Source of the DNA: Alterirhizorhabdus solaris
GTDB lineage: Bacteria > Pseudomonadota > Alphaproteobacteria > Sphingomonadales > Sphingomonadaceae
Direction: 5' to 3'
Assembly (NCBI RefSeq): GCF_007785815.1
Contig: NZ_VNIM01000036.1
Location: forward strand, 1 to 39,171
DNA: 39,171 bases
Translations under genes and position numbers: made by a program
Shown here: positions 7,174 through 14,028 of the stretch, piece by piece
How positions within the stretch are numbered: position 1 is the stretch's first letter
Layout: each line of letters begins with the position of its first letter
Notes under the pieces: model-generated
The model's database searches: none
What the model was told of the DNA's origin: nothing
The model's input: only the letters and a program-made list of their open reading frames with translations

Positions 7174-7822
7174 GCGGACCAGCCTTCCCGACCTGCGGCG
7201 ACGCGCCGGCGGGCGCCTCGCCGGGCATCGCCACGCGGCCGGCACTTTGATTCCGTGCGCCCCTGCCGGCCTAGCGGCGCGACGCCCCGCCCGGCACGGC
7301 CTTGCCTTCCGGCGACGCGCCGCCGAGCACGGCTCCGCATTCTCGAAACGTTCCGCCGAGCACGGCTTCGCATTCCTGAAACATTCCGCCGAACACGGCT
7401 TCACGCTGGTCGAGCTGATGGTGGTACTGGCGATCATCGGCATCGTCTCCGGTGCGGTGGTGCTGGCGATGCCCGATCCGCGCGGCGATCTGCGCCACGA
7501 TGCCGAGCGGTTCGCCGCTCGCGCGCGCGCCGCGCAGGACAAGGCGGTGATCGAGGCGAGCGACATCGGCCTGCTCGTGTCCAGCGACGGCTACGGTTTC
7601 GAGCGGCGCGACCATGGCCGCTGGCGGCTGCTCACCGAAAAGCCGTTCGAGCAGCGCCGCTGGGCGCAGGGCGCCACCGCGCTGGTAGGCGAGGCGGGGC
7701 AGGCGCGCGCGCTGTTCGACCCGACCGGCATCGTCGAGCCACTGGACGTGACGCTGGTGCGCGATGCGACGCGGGTGCGCGTGCGGATCGGCGCGGACGG
7801 GACGATCGATGTCACGGGCTGA
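7148..7822 (+). CDS. gspH: Minor pseudopilin GspH with an expanded leader
   Basis: The mature protein begins FTLVELMVVLAIIGIVSGAV and continues with a GspH-like body (DARGDLRHDAERFAARAR-type region, then an Arg-rich beta domain), about 140 residues after cleavage. The start is uncertain. ATG 7148 lies inside the end of gspG, has a GAAGG site six bases upstream and gives an 84-residue leader. TTG 7247 would give a 50-residue leader. No closer start exists in frame except an internal ATG that would remove the cleavage site. The leader ends in three tandem 11-residue units (see repeat entry). The first about 50 leader residues look like non-conserved Arg/Ala-rich sequence. Confidence 0.88.
   Translation: MPTSATGNRRTSLPDLRRRAGGRLAGHRHAAGTLIPCAPAGLAARRPARHGLAFRRRAAEHGSAFSKRSAEHGFAFLKHSAEHGFTLVELMVVLAIIGIVSGAVVLAMPDPRGDLRHDAERFAARARAAQDKAVIEASDIGLLVSSDGYGFERRDHGRWRLLTEKPFEQRRWAQGATALVGEAGQARALFDPTGIVEPLDVTLVRDATRVRVRIGADGTIDVTG
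7316..7414 (+). repeat. Three 33-bp tandem copies of cleavage-site codons (gspH)
   Basis: Units at 7316-7348, 7349-7381 and 7382-7414 encode RAAEHGSAFSK, RSAEHGFAFLK and HSAEHGFTLVE. The shared core is GCCGARCACGGC. Only the third unit is joined to the membrane helix. The second unit keeps Gly-Phe; the first has Gly-Ser. Confidence 0.88.
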
Positions 7823-8249
7823 CCTTTCCCCGAGCGCAGTCGAGGGCGCGCGCGCGGGGCGGGTGTCTCGACTTCGCTCGACACAGGGGCAGCGGCAATC
7901 AGGCTTCACGCTGATCGAGATGATGGTCGCGCTCGCCATCTTCAGCCTCGCCGCGCTGGCGCTGCTGCGGCTGGAAGGGGCGACGGTGGCGCAGACCGCC
8001 ATCTTGGCCGATCGCACGATCGGCCAGATCGTCGCGCGCAACATCGCCGTGGAGGCGCTGACCGAGCGCGACGCCCCGCCGCGCGGCATCCTGACCGGCC
8101 AGGAACGGAACGCCGGGCGGACCTGGCTGTGGGTCCGCACCGTCACCCCCACGCCCGATCCGCGCGTGCGGCGGATCGACGTGTCCGTATCGGATGCCGC
8201 CGGCCAGCGCGCGGGCATGCTCACCGTGTTCCGGCTGTCGCTGACGTGA
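7809..8249 (+). CDS. gspI: Minor pseudopilin GspI with an expanded leader
   Basis: The core GFTLIEMMVALAIFSLAALA and the following TVAQTAILADRTIGQIVARNIAVEALT segment are characteristic of GspI, part of the pseudopilus tip complex with J and K. The ATG at 7809 overlaps the end of gspH by 14 bp and gives a leader of about 31 residues before Gly-Phe, longer than normal. Most of that leader (LSPSAVEG to VSRLRSTQG) is encoded by a pair of inverted palindromic repeats. Mature length is about 115 residues, as expected for GspI. Confidence 0.92.
   Translation: MSRADLSPSAVEGARAGRVSRLRSTQGQRQSGFTLIEMMVALAIFSLAALALLRLEGATVAQTAILADRTIGQIVARNIAVEALTERDAPPRGILTGQERNAGRTWLWVRTVTPTPDPRVRRIDVSVSDAAGQRAGMLTVFRLSLT
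7831..7880 (+). repeat. Second type of REP-like inverted pair, inside the gspI leader
   Basis: CGAGCGCAGTCGAG at 7831-7844 and CTCGACTTCGCTCG at 7867-7880 are inverted copies matching at 13 of 14 positions, 22 bp apart. The CTCGACTKCGCTCG core resembles short interspersed palindromes common in sphingomonad genomes (from memory, not searched). The pair differs in sequence from the one in gspG and is again read in frame within a pseudopilin leader. Confidence 0.65.
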
Positions 8250-8311
8250 GGCGGGGGGATGCTCCGCCGTCGTCGTGCCGGCGCCGGGGCAGCGCGATCG
8301 AGGGGCGAGTG

Positions 8312-8995
8312 GTGAGCCGAGGGCGTGCCCTCTTGGCTGGTCGGTCCCCCGCCCATCATGGTCTTATCCGCTCGCATTCCGCCGAACACGGCTTCGCGTC
8401 TCGGCGTTACGCCGAACACGGCTTCACGTTGGTCGAACTGGTCGTCGCGCTGTTCGTCTTCGGGCTGCTCGCCTCGGCAGGCGTCGCGCTGCTCGGGTTC
8501 AGCGCGCGGGCGCAGGGGGCGGTGGCGGCGCGGCTGGACGAGATCGCCGCGATCCGCCGCGTTTCCGCGCTGATGACCGCCGATCTGGCGCAGGCGATCC
8601 CGCGCACCAGCCGCTCGGCCAGCGGCGCGCAGGAGGTGGCGTTCTTCGGCACGGCGGGGGGCACGTCCGATCCGGCTCTGGCCTTCATCCGGCGCGGATG
8701 GGAAAATCCGGGCGAACTGCCGCGCGCCTCGTTGCAGAAGGTGCAGTACCGGCTGGTGGACGACCGGCTCGAACGCCGCGTCGCGCCGATGCTCGACGGC
8801 GCCGACCCCGGCCCGCCCGCCACCATCGTACGCGGGGTGAAATCGATGACGCTGCGCTACCGCCTCGGCGGCGAGTGGCGCGATCGCTGGGATGCGACGC
8901 GCGCCGACGCGCTGCCCCGCGCGGTGGAGATGGTGCTCGATATCGACGGCATCGGCACCGTCCGCCAGGTCTTCCAGACCGGAACCGGCCTGTGA
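8312..8995 (+). CDS. gspJ: Minor pseudopilin GspJ with an expanded leader
   Basis: The mature N-terminus FTLVELVVALFVFGLLASAG is followed by a GspJ-type body, with RRVSALMTADLAQAIPRTSR early and a long beta-rich domain ending in EMVLDIDGIGTVRQVFQTG. Mature length is about 190 residues, normal for GspJ. No ATG is available. GTG 8312 was chosen (AGGGG six bases upstream, 37-residue leader); GTG 8309 is equally possible. The space of 62 bp after gspI and the GTG start differ from the tight coupling elsewhere in the operon. The leader contains a duplicated cleavage-site cassette and a GAGGGC/GCCCTC mini-hairpin at 8319-8332. Confidence 0.9.
   Translation: MSRGRALLAGRSPAHHGLIRSHSAEHGFASRRYAEHGFTLVELVVALFVFGLLASAGVALLGFSARAQGAVAARLDEIAAIRRVSALMTADLAQAIPRTSRSASGAQEVAFFGTAGGTSDPALAFIRRGWENPGELPRASLQKVQYRLVDDRLERRVAPMLDGADPGPPATIVRGVKSMTLRYRLGGEWRDRWDATRADALPRAVEMVLDIDGIGTVRQVFQTGTGL
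8375..8437 (+). repeat. Two tandem copies of cleavage-site codons (gspJ)
   Basis: A 33-bp unit at 8375-8407 encodes HSAEHGFASRR, followed by a 30-bp unit at 8408-8437 encoding YAEHGFTLVE. The string GCCGAACACGGCTTC is identical in both. Only the second copy precedes the hydrophobic helix. Confidence 0.85.
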
Positions 8996-9975
8996 GGGTT
9001 CCCCCCGGCGAGCGTGGCGCGGCGCTGCTGGCGGTGCTGCTGCTGGTGGCGATCATGGCGGCGATCTCGGTGCTGGCGCTGGAGAAGCTGCGCCTCGCCA
9101 CCAGCCTCGCCACCAACGGCGCGGCGCTCGATCAGGCACGCGCCTATGCCTTCGGCGCGGAGGCGCTGGCGCTGACGAAGGTGGGCCTGCTCGATGGCCG
9201 CGCGACCGGCACCACCACGCTGGCGGGCGGCTGGAACGGGCGCGTCACGCGGCTGCCGATCCCAAACGGCCTCGCCTCGATCCGCCTGCGCGACGGCGGC
9301 AACTGCTTCAACCTCAACAGCCTGGCGAGCGGCGTGGCGGCGGCGCAGCTGACGGTGCGGCCGGCCGGCGTCACCCAGTTCCTCGCGCTCTCGCGGCTGG
9401 TCGGCATCGCCGAGCCGGATGCGCGGCGGGTGGCGGCGGGGCTGGCCGACTGGCTGGACGCGAACAGCGTGCCCCTGCCCGACGGCGCAGAGGACAGCGC
9501 CTATCTGCGCGCGCAGCACCCCTATCGCACCGCCAACAATCTGCTGGCCGAGGTGAGCGAGCTGCGCGCCGTCTCGGGCGTGACGCGCGACATCTATCGC
9601 GCGTTGCGGCCGTGGGTGTGTGCGCTGCCGACGACCGATCTGTCGCCGCTGAACGTCAACACGCTGCTGCCCGAACAGGCGCCGCTGGTGGCGATGCTGC
9701 TGCCCGGCCTGCTCGATGTGGAGCGCGCCCGCCAGATGATCGTCCGCCGTCCGGCCGCCGGGTGGGAGAGCGTGTCCGCCTTCTGGGCCGAGCCGGCGCT
9801 GTCCGGCGTGACCCCGCAGGGCGAGGTGCTGGGCCAGCCGCAGGTCCGCACGCGCTGGTTCGCGCTCGATCTTGACGTGGAACTGGGTGGCGCGCAGGTG
9901 AACGAGACGGCCCTGATCGACGGGGCGCTGACGCCGGCGAAGCTCGTCGTGCGACGCTGGGGGATCGACGAATGA
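8992..9975 (+). CDS. gspK: Minor pseudopilin GspK
   Basis: A 327-residue protein starting at GTG 8992, which overlaps the gspJ stop (GTGA). The leader is short and normal (ERGAALLAVLLLVAIMAAIS), unlike those of G to J. The large periplasmic domain carries the GspK signature (GGNCFNLNSL, then PLPDGAEDSAYL and PYRTANNLLAEVSELRAV) and an insertion ending SPLNVNTLLPEQAPLV. GspK caps the pseudopilus tip with I and J. It shows no expansion, which makes the leaders of its neighbours stand out. Confidence 0.95.
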   Translation: MRVPPGERGAALLAVLLLVAIMAAISVLALEKLRLATSLATNGAALDQARAYAFGAEALALTKVGLLDGRATGTTTLAGGWNGRVTRLPIPNGLASIRLRDGGNCFNLNSLASGVAAAQLTVRPAGVTQFLALSRLVGIAEPDARRVAAGLADWLDANSVPLPDGAEDSAYLRAQHPYRTANNLLAEVSELRAVSGVTRDIYRALRPWVCALPTTDLSPLNVNTLLPEQAPLVAMLLPGLLDVERARQMIVRRPAAGWESVSAFWAEPALSGVTPQGEVLGQPQVRTRWFALDLDVELGGAQVNETALIDGALTPAKLVVRRWGIDE

Positions 9976-10006
9976 ACCGGCACCGGCGGGCGGATCGCGG
10001 AGGCGC

Positions 10007-11110
10007 ATGAGCGACGCCTTCCTCCTGCTGTTCATGGCCGATGGCGTGGCGCCGCCGCGCGGCTGGCTGCGGCTGCGGGAGGGGGCCGTCGTGGCGCGCG
10101 CCGGGGCCGGCGCGATCCCGTCGCCGGCCGGCGATGTCGAGAACGAGCGCATCGTGCTGGTGGTGCCGGGCGAGGACGTGGTGATCCACTGGATCGAACT
10201 GCCCGCGCTCGCCCCCGCGCAGGCCGCCGCCGCCGCCCGGCTGATGGCGGGCGAGGTGAGCGCGATGCCGCCCGAGCGGCTGCACGTGGCGCTGGGGGCG
10301 GCCACCGGGCCGTCTCGCGCGATGGCGCTCGTCTCGGTCGAGCGGATGGCGGCATGGCTGGTACAGGCGCAGGCGCTGGGCCTCGATCCCGATCGCATCG
10401 TGCCCGAACCGCTGCTGCTGTTGCCGCCCGAGGCCGGGGTGGTGCGCTGGACGCGAGACGGGCTGCACCTGCTGCGCGGCGATACGGTGGCGCTGGCGGC
10501 CGAGCCGGACCTCGCCGCGCTGCTGGTGACGGAGCCGCCGGTGCCGGTGGACGACGCCACGGTGGAGGCGGACCTCGCCACCGCCCTCGGCCGACTGCCG
10601 CTCGACCTGCGGCAGGGGCCGTTCGCGCGGCGCCGGCGCTGGCGGACGGACTGGGCGCTCGTGCGGCGGCTGGCGGCGCTGGGCGGGCTGATGCTGCTGG
10701 CGGTGCTGGCCGTGCAACTGGTGCTGATCCTGAAATACAGCCTCGCCGCCGACCGGCTGGAGCGGGAACTGGCGACGGTGGCGCGGGCCGCGTTGCCGCG
10801 TGTCGCCACGATCACCGATCCGCCGCAGCAGCTGGCCGGGCGGCTGGCCGAATTGCGCGGATCGGGCGCGGGGTTCAGCGCCAGCGCCGCCGTGGTGTTC
10901 GCCGCCGTGCGCGATACCGCCAACGTGGAGCTGGCGGCGCTTTCGTTCGACGATCAGGGCGTGCTGCGTGCCACCGCCACCGCCGCCAATCCTGCCGACA
11001 TCGCGGCGCTCGCCCGGCGGATCGAGGCGGGCGGCTTTGCGGTGGAGAGCGGCGACGTGCGCCCCGGCGGCGGCCGCCAGATCGCCGAGCTGACGGTGCG
11101 GAGCCGATGA
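10007..11110 (+). CDS. gspL: T2SS platform protein GspL
   Basis: A 367-residue bitopic protein. The cytoplasmic ASKHA-like domain (residues 1 to about 210) includes VLVVPGEDVVIHWIELPA and recruits GspE. One membrane helix lies at about 222-245 (LAALGGLMLLAVLAVQLVLI), and the periplasmic ferredoxin-like domain that pairs with GspM makes up the rest. It lies 31 bp after gspK. The ATG at 10007 gives the usual start a few residues before the first beta strand. Its stop overlaps gspM. Confidence 0.93.
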   Translation: MSDAFLLLFMADGVAPPRGWLRLREGAVVARAGAGAIPSPAGDVENERIVLVVPGEDVVIHWIELPALAPAQAAAAARLMAGEVSAMPPERLHVALGAATGPSRAMALVSVERMAAWLVQAQALGLDPDRIVPEPLLLLPPEAGVVRWTRDGLHLLRGDTVALAAEPDLAALLVTEPPVPVDDATVEADLATALGRLPLDLRQGPFARRRRWRTDWALVRRLAALGGLMLLAVLAVQLVLILKYSLAADRLERELATVARAALPRVATITDPPQQLAGRLAELRGSGAGFSASAAVVFAAVRDTANVELAALSFDDQGVLRATATAANPADIAALARRIEAGGFAVESGDVRPGGGRQIAELTVRSR

Positions 11111-11589
11111 TGACGCAGGTGCGGCTATGGTGGCGCCTGCGTTCGCCGCGTGAGCAGCGGATGCTGCTGGTGATGGCGGCGCTGGTCGGGATCACGCTGG
11201 CATGGCTGCTGGTGGTGCGCCCGGTGGACGACGGTCTGGCCGACGTGCGCGCCCGCCACGCCCGCGCCGTGCTCGATCTGGCCGCCGCGCGCGGGCAGGC
11301 GGAGCGCATCGCCGATCTGGAGAAGCGCGGTCCGCCGCCGCCCGAGGCACCGCTTGCCACCGCGATCGGCCAGCGCGCCGCCGCGGCGGGGTTCGCCACC
11401 GCGCGGATCATCCCCGATGGGGCGAACCGGGTTTCGGTCGCGATCGACGCGGCGCGCGCACAGGCGCTGTTCGGCTGGATCGCCGACCTGGAACGCCGCG
11501 ACGGGCTGATCGTGGAGCGGCTGACCGCGCGTACCAACAGCGACGCCACGCTCGCCGCCGAGGCGACGTTGCGCCTGAGGAGCCGGTGA
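11107..11589 (+). CDS. gspM: T2SS platform protein GspM
   Basis: A 160-residue bitopic protein with an N-terminal amphipathic stretch (WWRLRSPREQRM), one membrane helix at about 18-36 (MLLVMAALVGITLAWLLVV) and a coiled-coil plus small periplasmic domain. Two ATG codons in a row at 11107 and 11110 are possible starts; the first overlaps the gspL stop. Length and topology fit GspM, the partner of GspL. Confidence 0.92.
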   Translation: MMTQVRLWWRLRSPREQRMLLVMAALVGITLAWLLVVRPVDDGLADVRARHARAVLDLAAARGQAERIADLEKRGPPPPEAPLATAIGQRAAAAGFATARIIPDGANRVSVAIDAARAQALFGWIADLERRDGLIVERLTARTNSDATLAAEATLRLRSR

Positions 11590-12308
11590 TGCGCGTGCGG
11601 ATGCCGATCGGGCGCAGCCTGTTCTTCGTTTCCGCGCTGGCACTGAGCCTTTTGCTGCTGCTGCCGTTGCGACTGGTGGCGGACTGGCTCGATGTGTCGG
11701 CGCTGGGGCTGTCGGCGCGCGAGGCGAGGGGCAGCGTGTGGTTCGGCCGGCTGGCCGAGGCGCGCATCGCCGGCGCGCCGTTGGGCGATCTGTCCGCCCG
11801 GCTCGATCCGCTGCCGCTGCTGGCGGGGCGCGCCCGCGTGGATCTGGCGCGCGAGGGGGATACGGCCGATCCTCTGGCCGGTGCCGTCACCGTCTCGCGT
11901 CATGGCATCGGGCTTGGCAACGTGACCGCGCGGGTGCCGCTGGGCCAGCGGTTCGCGCCGCTGCCACTGGCGGCGATCGAACTGGGGGGCGTCAGCGTCT
12001 CGTTCCATGACGGGCTGTGCGACCGGGCCGACGGGCTGGTGAAGGCGCGGATCGAGGGCGCGCCCGCCGCGCTGGCGCTGCCCGGCGGGTTGAGCGGGGC
12101 GGTGCGCTGCGACGGCGGCGCGCTGCTGCTGCCGCTGGTCGGGCAGAGCGGGATGGAGCGGCTGACCCTGCGCATCGCCGCCGATGGCGCCTACCGCGCC
12201 GATCTCGCGATCCGCCCGACCACGATCGCGGCGCGCGATGCGCTGGCGGCGGCGGGCCTTGCCCCGGTGGCGGGGGGCTATGGCCTGACCGTGACGGGGC
12301 GGTGGTGA
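11589..12308 (+). CDS. gspN: T2SS protein GspN
   Basis: A 239-residue protein with an N-terminal membrane anchor (LFFVSALALSLLLLLPLRLV) and a periplasmic domain rich in beta strands. The conserved GspN features are GLSAREARGSVWFGRLAEA after the anchor and LPLAAIELGGVSVSF further on. The ATG overlaps the gspM stop. GspN is present in only a subset of T2SS and is often dispensable. It closes the recognisable gsp set. Confidence 0.9.
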   Translation: MRVRMPIGRSLFFVSALALSLLLLLPLRLVADWLDVSALGLSAREARGSVWFGRLAEARIAGAPLGDLSARLDPLPLLAGRARVDLAREGDTADPLAGAVTVSRHGIGLGNVTARVPLGQRFAPLPLAAIELGGVSVSFHDGLCDRADGLVKARIEGAPAALALPGGLSGAVRCDGGALLLPLVGQSGMERLTLRIAADGAYRADLAIRPTTIAARDALAAAGLAPVAGGYGLTVTGRW

Positions 12309-12802
12309 GGCGGGCGGGGCATATCGTCGCGCGTCGGGTGGCACGCGGCCTGCCGATCGTGACGCTGCTGCTGGCGTCCGCCGGTTGCGGCGGCGGGGGC
12401 GCCCGGCCTGTGGCCGCAGCGGCGGTATCGGATGGCATCCCGCTCGGTGCCTTGCCGCGACAGGCGCTGGGAACGGGGCAATGCGGGCTGTTCTTGTGGA
12501 AGCCTGGAGCTGGCGCGCGGCTGGTGCTGATGGCGAAATCCGGCCCGCCGCCGTTCGCCCGCCTGATCCTCGACGGCCGCACGCTCGATCTGCCGCGCCT
12601 CGGCGGGGATGCGCCGGCCGATGCCACCGCCGATGTCACCCCCCGCTACGGCGATGGACAAACCACCGCCGCGCTGGACCTGACAATCGAGCCGCGCCGG
12701 GGGTTGAGCGACGGTGCCGTGGCACACGGATCGCTGCGGATCGAACGGGCGGGGGGCGAGGGCTTCGTCGTGCCGGTGTCGGGTCTGCTGGGTTGTGGCT
12801 GA
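12305..12802 (+). CDS. Putative lipoprotein at the end of the T2SS operon
   Basis: A 165-residue protein starting at GTG 12305, overlapping the gspN stop. The N-terminus is basic, then LPIVTLLLASAGC followed by Gly-rich sequence, which looks like a type II signal peptide with the lipidated Cys at about residue 31. The rest contains GQCGLFLWKPGAGARLVLMA and a beta-rich domain, and resembles hypothetical proteins I associate with sphingomonads. Coupling to gspN suggests a T2SS-linked role, for example an outer-membrane lipoprotein helping the secretin, but no pilotin motif is visible and this is inference only. Confidence 0.7.
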   Translation: MRRAGHIVARRVARGLPIVTLLLASAGCGGGGARPVAAAAVSDGIPLGALPRQALGTGQCGLFLWKPGAGARLVLMAKSGPPPFARLILDGRTLDLPRLGGDAPADATADVTPRYGDGQTTAALDLTIEPRRGLSDGAVAHGSLRIERAGGEGFVVPVSGLLGCG

Positions 12803-12947
12803 GACGAACGGGAGTCGATCGACGGGCTGGCGAAACGGCACAAACCGCGTTTAATAAGGGGGACGATCCCCGTGCCGGCACGAGTCGCGGGGGATGCTTT
12901 GCGAGCGATCGACGAAGCCGTGACGCTGAATGCGAAAAGGTGCCGAT

Positions 12948-13922
12948 ATGCTGGTCGTGATTTATGCGCCGCCCGATGCGCGTGCGATGGGCCCGGTCGC
13001 AGTGTTCGAGCTGCTGGCTGCTGCTAACACATTGACGACGGCGAACCCGCGCTACGAGGTGCGGCTGGTGACCGACCGGGCCGAGCCGCTGCCGACCACC
13101 TCCGGCGCGCGGCTGATGCCGGACATGGCGATCGGCGACTGCACGATGCAGGCCGACATGCTGATCGTCGCGGCGGGGCGCGATCAGGCGACCGCCCCCG
13201 ATCCGGCGGTGGTGGAGTGGCTGCGCGGGCAGGTGCGCGGAGCTCAGCGCTATGGCTCGATCGGTAACGGCGCCTTCTATCTCGGGGCGGCCGGCCTGCT
13301 GGATGGCAAGCGGGTGGCGGTACATCAGGAACATGCCGATGCGCTGGTGGCCCGCTTCCCGGCGGCGCTGGTGGAGCGCGACAGCATCTACGTGCGCGAC
13401 GACGGGCTGTTCAGCTGCGCCGGCGGCATGGCGACCGCCGACCTGCTGCTGGCGCTGATCGAGGAAGATCATGGCCGCGAGGTGGCGCTTCGGCTGGCGC
13501 GGCGGTTCGTGATGTTCATGAAACGATCGGGCGGGCAGGCGCAGGTGAGCAACCTTCTCTCCACCCAGACGGCCACGCGCGATCCGATCCAGCGCGTGCA
13601 GCAGCATATCTACGACAACCCGACCGGCGATCTGTCGGTCGCCGCGCTGGCGGCGGTGGCGGCGATGAGCCCGCGCAACTTCACCCGCGTGTTCCGGCAG
13701 CAGACCGGGCTGCGGCCGACCGACTTCATCGAGCGAGGGCGGGTAAACTTCGCCAAGCATCTGATGGAGGAGAGCGCCTATTCGCCGCAGCAGATCGCCC
13801 GGCTGGCGGGGTTTTCCGGCTCGGAGGCGGCGCGGCGTGCCTTCCGCCGGCAGACGGGCGAGACGATGAACGACTATCGCGCCACCCTGCCGCCCCGCGC
13901 GCCGGAGCCGAACCGGGGCTGA
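12948..13922 (+). CDS. GlxA-type AraC-family transcriptional regulator
   Basis: A 324-residue regulator with an N-terminal DJ-1/PfpI-like domain (residues about 1-180, containing QADMLIVAAGRDQA, GSIGNGAFYLGAAGLLDGKR and DDGLFSCAGGMATADLLLAL) and a C-terminal AraC DNA-binding domain at about 210-315. That domain has two helix-turn-helices (LAAVAAMSPRNFTRVFRQQT and QQIARLAGFSGSEAARRAF). The start at 12948 is preferred over 12930 because AAAAGG lies seven bases upstream. The ligand is unknown: this architecture is found in arginine, glycine-betaine and carnitine regulators. A 12-bp palindrome CGTGCCGGCACG at 12871-12882 in the upstream region may be an operator. Confidence 0.88.
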   Translation: MLVVIYAPPDARAMGPVAVFELLAAANTLTTANPRYEVRLVTDRAEPLPTTSGARLMPDMAIGDCTMQADMLIVAAGRDQATAPDPAVVEWLRGQVRGAQRYGSIGNGAFYLGAAGLLDGKRVAVHQEHADALVARFPAALVERDSIYVRDDGLFSCAGGMATADLLLALIEEDHGREVALRLARRFVMFMKRSGGQAQVSNLLSTQTATRDPIQRVQQHIYDNPTGDLSVAALAAVAAMSPRNFTRVFRQQTGLRPTDFIERGRVNFAKHLMEESAYSPQQIARLAGFSGSEAARRAFRRQTGETMNDYRATLPPRAPEPNRG

Positions 13923-13947
13923 CCGGTCGGGGATCGTACCGGACAGG

Positions 13948-13992
13948 ATAAAGGCCCGTATCGAAGGGCGAACCTTCGATACGGGCCTTTAT
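13948..13992. terminator. Perfect 19-bp hairpin, bidirectional terminator
   Basis: ATAAAGGCCCGTATCGAAG at 13948-13966 is exactly repeated in inverted orientation at 13974-13992, with a 7-base loop. The outer AT pairs supply a T-rich end for transcripts on both strands. It lies between the convergent AraC-type regulator and DEAD-box helicase genes. Confidence 0.9.
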
Positions 13993-14028
13993 CATCCCCG
14001 AGGCGCCCCGCGCCCCGGCGCGACCGAC

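Noticed and set aside
7316-7414. 33-bp tandem repeats considered as a CRISPR-like array
   Set aside because: Units are directly adjacent with no spacers, are in frame in a gene, and encode the prepilin cleavage site.
12803-12947. CGTGCCGGCACG palindrome at 12871-12882 considered as a terminator for the T2SS operon
   Set aside because: It lacks a loop and a T run; an operator for the AraC-type gene is equally likely, so it was only noted there.
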